Source of the DNA: Ponticaulis sp. | Lineage (GTDB): Bacteria; Pseudomonadota; Alphaproteobacteria; Caulobacterales; Hyphomonadaceae | NCBI GenBank assembly: GCA_002692725.1 | Contig: NZLU01000042.1 | Location: forward strand, 86,741-150,740 | Reading direction: 5' to 3' | DNA: 64,000 nucleotides | Part shown: in pieces, positions 1 through 7,491 of the stretch | How the letters are laid out: each line of letters opens with the position of its first letter | How positions within the stretch are numbered: the first letter of the stretch is position 1 | Translations under genes and position numbers: made by a program | Notes under the pieces: model-generated | Databases searched by the model: none | The model's input: the letters and a program-made list of their open reading frames with translations, nothing else | What the model was told of the DNA's origin: nothing

Positions 1-147
1 TATGCACAATTTCATGAGATGGCGCCTGCGCTGCAACGAGAGAGCACGATCAAAGGTTGGCCTCGCCGGTGGAAAATCAATCTGAGAGAAGAATTCAATC
101 CTCACTGGGATGATTTAAGTTCACAACTGTCGGAATATGGCTGGTGA
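1..147 (+). CDS. GIY-YIG endonuclease family protein, C-terminal fragment (cut by window edge)
   Basis: Frame 1 is open from the first base to a TGA at 145-147 and encodes the last 48 residues of a protein. The tail contains QRESTIKGWPRRWKINL followed by FNPHWDDL, which matches the end of small single-domain GIY-YIG nucleases (typically A-x-x-RE-x-x-IK-x-W-x-R-x-WK followed by NP-x-W-x-DL). The catalytic GIY and YIG motifs would lie upstream of the window, so activity cannot be judged. These roughly 90-100 residue proteins are common as lone genes in Alphaproteobacteria. Family assignment rests on the C-terminal signature only. Confidence 0.75.
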   Translation, partial: YAQFHEMAPALQRESTIKGWPRRWKINLREEFNPHWDDLSSQLSEYGW

Positions 148-162
148 TCCCGCAACGCGCCT

Positions 163-183
163 TCCCAAGACGTGTTCTTGGGA
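163..183 (+). terminator. Hairpin after the GIY-YIG gene
   Basis: A perfect 8-bp inverted repeat (TCCCAAGA, loop CGTGT, TCTTGGGA) lies 16 bases after the stop codon. No T-run follows, so it is only a weak terminator candidate. Confidence 0.3.
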
Positions 184-278
184 TCCATTTCCCGATCAAC
201 CTGCGCGTTCGCTTTAAAATCTGAAGCTGGATGCCAGAGACGAGCACTCGCAAGGCGCAAATTTGGACGTTTCGCAGA

Positions 279-638
279 ATGAAAAACCACGCCTCCCTCT
301 CTCCCATATTTCGCGGTTTAAGCCGCCGCTGCCCGGCCTGTGGCGAAGGCAAATTGTTTGCGGGCTATCTGAAGCTGGTTTCGGAATGCGACCGTTGCGG
401 AGAAGCATTCAATCATGATCAGGCGGCAGATGGCCCCGCCTGGCTGACCGTTCTGATGCTCGGGCCGTTTTTTGCCCCGATTATCTTTCTGTCCTCGATG
501 ACGGCTGGTGAGCATGTGCTGATCGTCCTGCCACTGCTCGCCATTTTCATGGTCACGACCGCTCTGGGCGTTTTGGCCTTCATGAAAGGTGCCTGGCTCG
601 GTGCCCTCTGGCGGATGGAGCAGAACCGTCAGGACTAG
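279..638 (+). CDS. DUF983 family membrane protein
   Basis: Small membrane protein of unknown function, 119 residues from the ATG at 279. An in-frame ATG at 231 would add 16 residues, but the family normally begins close to the conserved zinc-ribbon-like segment. Visible features are a CPACGEGKLF motif, a second CDRCG pair, the DGPAW motif that follows it in DUF983 proteins, and two hydrophobic helices in the second half. Paired cysteines suggest metal binding at the cytoplasmic face (inference). The gene is convergent with the DUF3429 gene and the two stops are 13 bases apart. Confidence 0.85.
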   Translation: MKNHASLSPIFRGLSRRCPACGEGKLFAGYLKLVSECDRCGEAFNHDQAADGPAWLTVLMLGPFFAPIIFLSSMTAGEHVLIVLPLLAIFMVTTALGVLAFMKGAWLGALWRMEQNRQD

Positions 639-651
639 ATCCCGACTTGTC

Positions 652-1137
652 TTACGGTGCGATGAATGCCGCTATCGCCAAAGACCCCGCTGCCATGAGC
701 GTCGCGAAACACCGAAGCCCCACATACCAGCTCGCATAACCTGCCGTGAGATCCCAGATTAGCAGGAGCACAAAACTCGCCGAAAGCACCAGCAATGGCA
801 GTTGGGCCGGTTCAAAACCGATCACACTCATCAGGCCTGCAACCCAGGCGATCAGGGCCGGCAGAACAGCCAGGATCATGACAGACGGGCGTATCGCTCC
901 GCGCGGCGCCTGAAGCTCACCGCCCCAGCGAATGCCGGTCATAAAGCTCAAAATCGCAACCGCGTAGACAATCAGTGAAGACCGTGAGGCGCTTTGAACC
1001 TGCTCACGCTCAAAGGTACCAGCACCAATAAAAGTCGAAGCCGTGTCCGGCCAAAAAAACGTAAACGCCGACAAAACAAAGGGCAGCGTGCCCGATAGGG
1101 TCAGTCCCAGAACTGTAAAACTCACTGGCTTTTGCAT
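652..1137 (-). CDS. DUF3429 family membrane protein
   Basis: Predicted inner-membrane protein of 161 residues with about five hydrophobic helices. The pattern YAVAILSFMTGIRWG, then a proline-rich turn, WVAGL and a final WYVGLR-type helix is characteristic of DUF3429. The start at 1137 is chosen because GGAGG sits five bases upstream; an upstream in-frame GTG at 1203 gives a polar 22-residue extension without that support. Function is unknown. No operon partner is evident: the next gene leftwards is convergent. Confidence 0.85.
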   Translation of the reverse strand: MQKPVSFTVLGLTLSGTLPFVLSAFTFFWPDTASTFIGAGTFEREQVQSASRSSLIVYAVAILSFMTGIRWGGELQAPRGAIRPSVMILAVLPALIAWVAGLMSVIGFEPAQLPLLVLSASFVLLLIWDLTAGYASWYVGLRCFATLMAAGSLAIAAFIAP

Positions 1138-1284
1138 CTGCGCCTCCACTCCGGGAGGATCTAGTCCGGGCGATGAGACTGGCGAGGGCATATTGGTCTT
1201 CACGGAGTGATGCCGAGTTTATAGGTCGGGGGCGCATGAAAGGTGTGAGCAGGGATACCCGGCATTGTGCGCTGGATAGTCGTA

Positions 1285-1752
1285 CTATTCCATCACACCG
1301 AACTGATGAATTGGTGGGGGCTGCTGAGACTGCATCACGCCCAGCCAATCAGCAAGGGCGGACGTCTCTAATCCATTGAGGTCCCCGTGGCAGGCCGACG
1401 TCGCATAACCATCCTCATCTCTCGACGCGAACAGGACAATCTTGGTACCGTATTCAAAATCAATCCCGAAAGCCGCTCCCTTCGGCGGATGTTGAACCCG
1501 TATCTCGGATGGCGCCCCGCCCCTCCATGTTCGCTCCACAAGAAAATCGGTTTCGACATAACGACGTCCATACCAGTCTTTTGAATGATCGCGCGAGGGC
1601 TCGGTCGCGAGCACCAGCACTGATACGACAATATCGGCGTTCTTGAATTGGGCTTCCGGAGTCAGATGGTCGCACATCCATGCTTGGGCGGTCTGAAATG
1701 GTAAGAACCAAGTGACCAAGTAGAGCAACAGATAACGCACCAACACCTCCAT
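1285..1752 (-). CDS. Secreted protein with TIMP/NTR-like domain
   Basis: Small exported protein of 155 residues. An N-terminal hydrophobic stretch ending FQTAQA-W looks like a signal peptide cleaved by signal peptidase I. The mature part starts with WMCDH, has F-x-x-ADIVV, a F-x-VERTWRGG strand and the G-x-K-IVLFAS strand, and a late cysteine in TSACHGDL. This order resembles bacterial proteins with tissue-inhibitor-of-metalloproteinase (netrin-like OB) folds, in which the N-terminal cysteine forms disulfides. The ATG at 1752 is the annotated start, but GGAGG lies inside the first codons, five bases before a GTG at 1740, which may be the real start. Role and target are unknown. Confidence 0.6.
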   Translation of the reverse strand: MEVLVRYLLLYLVTWFLPFQTAQAWMCDHLTPEAQFKNADIVVSVLVLATEPSRDHSKDWYGRRYVETDFLVERTWRGGAPSEIRVQHPPKGAAFGIDFEYGTKIVLFASRDEDGYATSACHGDLNGLETSALADWLGVMQSQQPPPIHQFGVME

Positions 1753-1785
1753 CCGCTATCCGGTCAAATTTGTTACATTATTTCA

Positions 1786-2811
1786 TCATTCAAACAAGTC
1801 GCCGCCCTGTTTCGCGACCGGCGGTGGTACACCCAGACGTTCATAAGCTCCCGGCGCGGCGGTGCGGCCACGGGGTGTGCGGGCAACAAAGCCCTTCTGC
1901 ATGAGATAGGGCTCGATCACGTCTTCAATGGCGTCGCGAGCCTCTGAAAGCGCGGCGGCGAGGGTTTCAACGCCCACCGGACCACCCGCATAGGTTTTGA
2001 CGAGCGCATGGAGATAGCGCCGGTCGAGCGCATCGAGGCCATCAGGATCAATCTCGAGACGTTTCAGCGCGCGATCTGCTGCCTCTTTCGTGATGGCCGA
2101 GCCTTCCGCATCTGCAAAGTCGCGCACCCGTCGCAGAAGCCGCAGCGCAATTCGCGGCGTGCCCCTTGCGCGGCTGGCGATTTCGAGCGCGCCATCTTCG
2201 GTGATCTCGACTTCGAGCTTCGCCGCAGCGGCCCGAACGATACGGCCCAGATCTTCCGGCTCATAGAATTCGAGCCGCATGGGGATACCAAACCGGTCGC
2301 GCAGCGGCGTTGCCAGAAGCCCTGCCCGCGTGGTTGCGCCAACGAGGGTAAACGGCGCAAGATCGAGCCGGACTGATCGCGCGGCTGGCCCCTCGCCGAT
2401 CATGATGTCGAGCGCATAATCTTCCATGGCCGGATAGAGAATTTCCTCGACGGCAGGCGGCAGACGGTGAATCTCATCGATAAAGAGCACATCATTCGGC
2501 TCAAGATTGGTAAGGATGGCCGCCAGATCACCCGCCTTGGCGATGACCGGTCCAGAGGTAGAGCGGAAGCCTGCGCCGAGTTCCTTTGCCAAGATCTGCG
2601 CAAGCGTCGTTTTACCAAGCCCCGGCGGGCCGAACAGGAGCACATGGTCGAGTGCCTCTTCGCGTTTCCGCGCGGCCTCGACATAAACACGCAAGTTCAC
2701 CTTGGCGCGGTTCTGCCCGACATAATCTTCAAAGCTCTGTGGCCGGAGCGCGCGGTCGAGCGCTTCTCCGGGCTGGAGCTCTGGGTCAGACAGGCGTTGC
2801 GGGTCACTCAC
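1786..2811 (-). CDS. ruvB: Holliday junction branch migration DNA helicase RuvB
   Basis: Hexameric AAA+ motor that drives branch migration of Holliday junctions with RuvA. The 341-residue length is normal. Walker A is GPPGLGKTT at residues 61-69, Walker B is LFIDEIHR near 109-116, and the sensor/arginine-finger segment GATTRAG follows. The C-terminal winged helix contains the conserved [18 protein letters not shown]. It is the last gene of ruvC-ruvA-ruvB, and its start overlaps the ruvA stop by four bases, which implies translational coupling. Probably SOS-controlled together with ruvC. Confidence 0.98.
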   Translation of the reverse strand: MSDPQRLSDPELQPGEALDRALRPQSFEDYVGQNRAKVNLRVYVEAARKREEALDHVLLFGPPGLGKTTLAQILAKELGAGFRSTSGPVIAKAGDLAAILTNLEPNDVLFIDEIHRLPPAVEEILYPAMEDYALDIMIGEGPAARSVRLDLAPFTLVGATTRAGLLATPLRDRFGIPMRLEFYEPEDLGRIVRAAAAKLEVEITEDGALEIASRARGTPRIALRLLRRVRDFADAEGSAITKEAADRALKRLEIDPDGLDALDRRYLHALVKTYAGGPVGVETLAAALSEARDAIEDVIEPYLMQKGFVARTPRGRTAAPGAYERLGVPPPVAKQGGDLFE

Positions 2812-3431
2812 GCAGAGAGTTCCTTCAGAGCGCCCTTAATCAGGGCAGAGACATTCTCAGCATCTACGGTTTGGGCGGCGGCGGCAACCGCGCGGGCGGC
2901 GTCAGTCTGTTGATAGCCAAGATTGACGAGCGCAGAGACGGCCTCTGAGCGCGCACCGCTGGCGGGCGCGGCTTCTGGCTTTTTCTCACCCGCATGGGCA
3001 ACGCCCGGCAGGGTTCCAAACCGGCCCATGGGCGGCGCCTTGCCCGCCAGTTCACCGACAATACGCTCAGCCATTTTCTTGCCGACGCCTTTGGCGCGCG
3101 TGATACTGGCCGCATCGCCGAGGGCGACAGCGTCCATAAGCTCGCCGGGCTTCAACACATCGAGCACCGCCAGCGCCACCTTGCCGCCCACGCCGGGGAC
3201 ATCTGTCAGGCGTACAAACCAGGCGCGCGCTTCATCGCTTTCAAAGGCGAACATCGTGATCGAATTTTCCGTGACGCGCGTTTCAATGTGAAGCTCAGCT
3301 TCCTTGCCCGGCGCAAGCTTTGCCAGAAGGCCGGGGCCCGCCAACGCCACATAGCCAACGCCATTCACATTGATGAGCACATTGTCTGCGCCGGTGGAGA
3401 GGACTTCACCCTTGAGCCAGCCGATTATCAT
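2808..3431 (-). CDS. ruvA: Holliday junction branch migration protein RuvA
   Basis: Junction-recognition subunit of the RuvAB complex, 207 residues. The N-terminal OB domain begins [10 protein letters not shown]. The central double helix-hairpin-helix region is visible as [10 protein letters not shown] and [14 protein letters not shown] low-complexity linker precedes the C-terminal domain ([18 protein letters not shown]) that contacts RuvB. Four-base overlaps with ruvC upstream and ruvB downstream show a tight operon. Confidence 0.97.
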   Translation of the reverse strand: MIIGWLKGEVLSTGADNVLINVNGVGYVALAGPGLLAKLAPGKEAELHIETRVTENSITMFAFESDEARAWFVRLTDVPGVGGKVALAVLDVLKPGELMDAVALGDAASITRAKGVGKKMAERIVGELAGKAPPMGRFGTLPGVAHAGEKKPEAAPASGARSEAVSALVNLGYQQTDAARAVAAAAQTVDAENVSALIKGALKELSA

Positions 3432-3931
3432 GCGACGCCTCGAACGCCCGAGACGGGCCGATGATGCGCAGTACAGATAGCGCAGGCGAGCGCATCTGCC
3501 GCGTCAGCTTTCATTTGCTCCGCACGCGGAAGAAGCCGCTTCACCATGAAGGCGATCTGCTCTTTATCGGCCTTACCTGTGCCGACAATGGCTTGTTTGA
3601 TCCGGCGCGGGGCAAATTCAGCAACCTCGACACTCGACACCGCGAGTGCCGTCATGGCAGCGCCGCGCGCCTGTCCGAGCTTGAGCGCAGATTGCGGCCC
3701 GGCATTCACCAGAGTTTCCTCAACGCCCGCAAGGGCTGGCTGGTGTTCGATGATCAATTCACTGACGCCCTGAAAGATTTCGGCAAGCCGAAGCGCCAGA
3801 GGCAGAGCCGGATCGGGCGAAATCACACCATGCGCAATCCAGCTGAGGCGCGGGCCATCGGCCAGGATCATGCCCCAGCCGGTATGACGTAATCCGGGGT
3901 CAATCCCGAGAATGCGAGTTGGAGTTCCCAT
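3428..3931 (-). CDS. ruvC: Crossover junction endodeoxyribonuclease RuvC
   Basis: Holliday junction resolvase, 167 residues. The RNase H-like fold shows its acidic catalytic residues: D11 in ILGIDPGLRHTG, E71/E72 in VEETLVN, and D143 and D146 in KADAADALA. First gene of the leftward ruvCAB operon; its stop overlaps the ruvA start by four bases. The only free upstream sequence is 3932-3997, which carries a near-consensus alphaproteobacterial LexA box. Confidence 0.97.
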   Translation of the reverse strand: MGTPTRILGIDPGLRHTGWGMILADGPRLSWIAHGVISPDPALPLALRLAEIFQGVSELIIEHQPALAGVEETLVNAGPQSALKLGQARGAAMTALAVSSVEVAEFAPRRIKQAIVGTGKADKEQIAFMVKRLLPRAEQMKADAADALACAICTAHHRPVSGVRGVA

Positions 3932-3972
3932 GCCGCCTTTGTGCGCCCGAAATGGTGAATCAATCCTTACAG

Positions 3973-3987
3973 TTTCTTGTTTTGTTC
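3973..3987. promoter_or_regulatory. Candidate LexA (SOS) box upstream of ruvC
   Basis: The sequence reads TTTC-N7-GTTC on the plus strand (GAAC-N7-GAAA on the coding strand of ruvC), one base from the alphaproteobacterial LexA consensus GTTC-N7-GTTC. It is 42-56 bases before the ruvC start codon. SOS control of ruv genes is known in other Alphaproteobacteria; binding here is inferred. Confidence 0.4.
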
Positions 3988-3997
3988 GCGCCCGAGG

Positions 3998-4201
3998 TCA
4001 AGCGCAAGCTGAGCATTGCCGGGCATCAGAAAACAATCTCGCCGACACGCGCGCTGCAAATGGCCCAACCCAAAACATAATCAGAGGCACAAGCACGCCC
4101 GACAGGAGCAGAGTCTGTATGGGCAGGGCAATTGTAAGTTCGAAATGGCGAATGGCCATCAACGTCCCGGTCACAACGCCATAAACAACCAGCCACACCA
4201 A
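3998..4201 (-). CDS. Small two-helix membrane protein
   Basis: A 67-residue ORF with two clear hydrophobic helices (residues about 1-18 and 28-48) and a short basic tail. It begins 24 bases after the MarR-family gene stop on the same strand, so it may be the last gene of the monooxygenase-MarR unit. The size and the two-helix layout recall small DUF2798-like proteins, but similarity is too weak to assign. No catalytic or binding motif is seen. Confidence 0.45.
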   Translation of the reverse strand: MVWLVVYGVVTGTLMAIRHFELTIALPIQTLLLSGVLVPLIMFWVGPFAARVSARLFSDARQCSACA

Positions 4202-4225
4202 TAAGAGATTAAATATGATTTTTCT

Positions 4226-4663
4226 TCACGTCGAATTGTCCTCACTCATTAAAACGCTGAAATACCCCGCCATAAGACCTTGCAGCTTCGACTGCCCTGA
4301 CGGGGTCAGTCTGTAGCGTTTGATGCGCTTATCGGCAGGCGCCCCAAAGACATCGAGATAGTTGTCATCGACGAGGGCTGAAATCGTTCGGGTCAGCACG
4401 GGTTTTGAAACATCAATCCGGTCAGCGATTTCCGAATATTGAAGCCAGTCCCTGTCATCCTCGCGATCAATCACGATCAAGATCATGAATTTAAGAAATG
4501 ACAGGCCATGACTGGCGAAATAGGCATCGACAGACCGAATGCGGACACTCGCGCGCCTCAGATCTGTCAGCACAGACAAAATCTCCGCGCCTGTATAAGG
4601 GCCAAGATCTTCATTGTGGCGACTGATCATCGCTTCAGTCGGCAAGGCTTTCAGAAAAAACAC
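4226..4663 (-). CDS. MarR family winged-helix transcriptional regulator
   Basis: DNA-binding repressor or activator of 145 residues. The winged helix-turn-helix is in the middle: YSEIADRIDVSKPVLTRTIS is the HTH and DKRIKRYRLTPSGQSKL is the wing. Translation seems to start at a GTG (4663), two bases after the monooxygenase stop; an in-frame ATG at 4630 is an alternative. Such regulators usually control their own operon and the divergent gene, here a TonB-dependent receptor. The ligand is not known. Confidence 0.85.
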   Translation of the reverse strand: MFFLKALPTEAMISRHNEDLGPYTGAEILSVLTDLRRASVRIRSVDAYFASHGLSFLKFMILIVIDREDDRDWLQYSEIADRIDVSKPVLTRTISALVDDNYLDVFGAPADKRIKRYRLTPSGQSKLQGLMAGYFSVLMSEDNST

Positions 4664-4665
4664 GT

Positions 4666-4944
4666 TCAGGCTACCAGATGCATTTTCTCAATCCGGGGCG
4701 GACCTTCAAGTCTGGCCTCATTCGCCGTCATAACCATCCTTGTATAGTCCTGCGCATAGTGGAATTCCAATGCGGCCTCATCCTCCCAAGCCTCGACCAG
4801 ATAGAGATGCTCGTCATCGGAATGTAACTCGAACCTTAGGCAGCCTTTCTCTTTTCGGGTCGGCTCCACAATCCCCGCCACTGATGTTCTGGTTTCTTCA
4901 AACAAGTCAGGTTGTGGTGTCAGCCGCGCAACAAGATACAGCAT
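4666..4944 (-). CDS. Antibiotic biosynthesis monooxygenase (ABM/YgiN-like) domain protein
   Basis: Small ferredoxin-like-fold protein of 92 residues related to cofactor-free quinol monooxygenases. The order FEETRTSVAGIVEPTRKEKG, then C-x-x-FELHSD, LYLVEAWEDEAALEFH fits the family; the histidine in the E-x-W-x-x-EAALEFH helix is typical. The ATG at 4944 is preferred over 4956 because GGAG lies six bases before it. It is the first gene of a leftward unit with the MarR regulator, driven by a good sigma-70 promoter at 4971-4999. Confidence 0.85.
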   Translation of the reverse strand: MLYLVARLTPQPDLFEETRTSVAGIVEPTRKEKGCLRFELHSDDEHLYLVEAWEDEAALEFHYAQDYTRMVMTANEARLEGPPRIEKMHLVA

Positions 4945-4970
4945 AGCGCACTCCATTTGTTATCATGGTA

Positions 4971-4999
4971 AGTATATACATTTTGTCAGCCTGAAACAA
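4971..4999 (-). promoter_or_regulatory. Sigma-70 type promoter for the ABM-MarR operon
   Basis: On the minus strand TTGTTT (4999-4994) and TATACT (4976-4971) are separated by exactly 17 bases, close to the -35/-10 consensus. Transcription would begin about 20 bases before the ABM start codon. Confidence 0.65.
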
Positions 5000-5138
5000 G
5001 AAGTGAATTGATGCAAGAATGACACGCGGGCTGATCAAAGACTTCCGAATATCATTTGTCACAAGAGTGAAATCAAAGCGTCTCCGAAGTGTTACGTAAA
5101 ACGCGTAGCGGGCTCTCATCTTTACTTAGGGGCCTCTC

Positions 5139-7418
5139 ATGAAAACCTTGCTGATTTCGTCCGTTTCCGCTCTCGGACTGACCGTCGTGTCCGCACCTGC
5201 CATGGCGCAGGACAATGCCGACGCTGCACCACTTGTTCAAAACACCATCACCGTGACCGTCCAGAAGCGTGAGCAATCTCTGCGCGACGTCCCGGTTGCT
5301 GTGACCGCACTCGATCAAACCACGCTAGATGACCTCGGCCTCGACGAGTTCGACCAGATTGCGCGTTTCGTTCCGGGTTTTGAGGTTCAGGAACAGAGCC
5401 CAAACAATCCTGGCTTCGTAATTCGTGGCATTACGTCAGACTCAGGTGAAGCCAATATCGAGCCACGTATCGCGATCTTCCAGGATGGTGTGTCGATCTC
5501 CCGCTCACGCGGATCCGTTGTCGAATTGTTCGATGTGGAACGTGTCGAGGTCGCCAAGGGTCCGCAGCCAACACTGTTTGGACGTGGCGCGCTTATCGGT
5601 GGTGTGAACGTCATCCAGGCCAAGCCTGAATTCGAACTCTCCGGCAAAATTGCTGCGGGTGTCGGCAATCTGAATGAGCGTTTCTTCGAAGGCTACATCA
5701 CAGGTCCGCTGGTTGAAGACAAACTCGCCGGTCGTCTGGCGGCGCGAATTCGTCAGCGTGACGGATATGTCGAGAGCCTCAATCCGAACGAAGAAGACTT
5801 TAACAGCCAGGATATGGCGGCGGTCCGCGCTTCGCTCCGTTTCGAACCAACAGCAGATCTGCGCTTTGACCTGATCGCCAACTGGCAGACTGACGAGCCA
5901 AGCGGCACCAGCTTCAAATCCGGCGCATTTGATCCGCTGCCGGGTTATTCTTCCGAAGCCTGGGAGCCTGCCAACCTCAACAGCTTTGGCGGAATGCCGC
6001 CGCTCGGACTTGAGCGTACCGTCACATCGATCACAGCACTGGCAGACTGGGATATCAGTGAGACGCTCAGCCTGTCGTCCATCACGGGCTGGCGCGATAT
6101 TGATAGTGTCGAAATTTTCGATCCGGACGGGTTCGGTCTCGACCTTCTGATCTTTGGAGAAGATTATCAGGGCGAACAATTCAGCCAGGAATTCCGCCTG
6201 AACTTCGATTCAGGTGACAAGCTGACGGGCTTTGTCGGCGCAAGCTATCTCGATGAAACCGGATCGCAATATGTCCCGCTGACCTATGACGAACGTGCCG
6301 CTCAGGCGCTTCTGGGTGGCCTGCTAGTTCCGCCGAATGCGCCGCCTGCTTCGGCCTTCCCAGCAATCAATCTGACGGCCTTTGCTCAATCCGGTGGAAC
6401 AGTCGTTATCCCACTGAAACCGATCCATATGGAGCAATTCACCAATTTCGGTGAAACCCAGGCCTTCGACATCTTCGCCGATGCGTCTTACCAGCTGACC
6501 GACCGTCTCGAGATTTCCGGTGGTCTTCGTTACACCACAGAAGACAAGACTTCAGGCCTTAATGTCAGCTATCTGAATGGCCCGAGCGCGCTCACCGGGG
6601 CGGGTCTGTTCGTCAATGCATCCGGCGGTCTGATTGAACAGTCTGAAACCTTTGATGACGTGACCTATCGTCTGGCTGCAAGCTTTGCTGTCACTGATGA
6701 GGTGAATTTGTTTGCGAACTTTGGCCGGGGTCGTCGCCCGGAGGTCATCACGGCTTCAGCGACAACGCCTAGCGCCGGCTTTGCGGTTCTGGATGCGGAA
6801 ATCGTCGATGCGTGGGAAACGGGCTTTAAAGGCCTCTTCCTCAATGGCGATCTCTCCATTGATGGTTCGATCTTCTACTACGACTATTCGAACTTCCAGA
6901 CGACAATTGTCACAGCGGCGGGCCTGATCGAGCCGGTCAATGCAGGTGATGCGACAGCCAAGGGCGGGGAAATTCAGGCGATCTGGTCTTTGAGCGACAT
7001 GGTCGCCCTCACCGCAAACTATGGCTATAACAAAGCCCGGTTTGATGATGACGCGTCTGCGCTGAACCCTGGAAACCGTCTGCGGCTCTCGCCAGACAGC
7101 ACCGCCTCAGTATCGGCGCGCTTCCTCTTCGATCTCGGCTTTGCCGATCTGAAGATTGTTCCGAGCTATACCTGGCAGGATAAGGTCTATTTCGACAACA
7201 CAGAGCGGGATCTGATCAGCCAGGATTCTTATGGCCTTCTAAACCTCAACGCCAAGCTCGACTTCAACAATGGCTTTGGCGCAGAGGCCTATATCTCCAA
7301 CGCATTGGACGAAGAATATCTGATCGATGCGGGGAATACCGGCGATGGATTTGGCATCCCAACCTTCATCTCGGGTCCACCACAATTTTATGGGGTTCGG
7401 GTCTCAAAGACTTTCTGA
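5139..7418 (+). CDS. TonB-dependent outer membrane receptor
   Basis: Outer-membrane gated porin of 759 residues for energised uptake of an unknown ligand. A signal peptide ends VSAPAMAQ. It is followed by the plug-domain entry NTITVTVQKREQSLRDVPVA, then RGITSDSG and the VEVAKGPQPTLFGRGALIGG segment where plug and barrel interact. The rest is a 22-strand-type beta barrel ending in the outer-membrane signature FYGVRVSKTF with terminal phenylalanine. The plug resembles the Iron-type (ITVTA-x-KREQ) receptors abundant in Caulobacterales and sphingomonads, whose substrates range from siderophores to plant aromatics. It is divergent from the ABM-MarR unit and closed by a strong terminator. Confidence 0.95.
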   Translation: MKTLLISSVSALGLTVVSAPAMAQDNADAAPLVQNTITVTVQKREQSLRDVPVAVTALDQTTLDDLGLDEFDQIARFVPGFEVQEQSPNNPGFVIRGITSDSGEANIEPRIAIFQDGVSISRSRGSVVELFDVERVEVAKGPQPTLFGRGALIGGVNVIQAKPEFELSGKIAAGVGNLNERFFEGYITGPLVEDKLAGRLAARIRQRDGYVESLNPNEEDFNSQDMAAVRASLRFEPTADLRFDLIANWQTDEPSGTSFKSGAFDPLPGYSSEAWEPANLNSFGGMPPLGLERTVTSITALADWDISETLSLSSITGWRDIDSVEIFDPDGFGLDLLIFGEDYQGEQFSQEFRLNFDSGDKLTGFVGASYLDETGSQYVPLTYDERAAQALLGGLLVPPNAPPASAFPAINLTAFAQSGGTVVIPLKPIHMEQFTNFGETQAFDIFADASYQLTDRLEISGGLRYTTEDKTSGLNVSYLNGPSALTGAGLFVNASGGLIEQSETFDDVTYRLAASFAVTDEVNLFANFGRGRRPEVITASATTPSAGFAVLDAEIVDAWETGFKGLFLNGDLSIDGSIFYYDYSNFQTTIVTAAGLIEPVNAGDATAKGGEIQAIWSLSDMVALTANYGYNKARFDDDASALNPGNRLRLSPDSTASVSARFLFDLGFADLKIVPSYTWQDKVYFDNTERDLISQDSYGLLNLNAKLDFNNGFGAEAYISNALDEEYLIDAGNTGDGFGIPTFISGPPQFYGVRVSKTF

Positions 7419-7441
7419 TCCCGAAACTCATCTGAAAGAAA

Positions 7442-7472
7442 AGCCGCAGGATTGCTCCTGCGGCTTTTTTTT
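7442..7472. terminator. Strong bidirectional rho-independent terminator
   Basis: A perfect 10-bp stem (AGCCGCAGGA / TCCTGCGGCT) with a TTGC loop is followed by eight T on the plus strand. On the minus strand it is followed by TTTCTTTC. It lies between the convergent receptor and RND permease genes and can serve both. Confidence 0.9.
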
Positions 7473-7491
7473 GTGTCTGGAGTTGTCCGCC

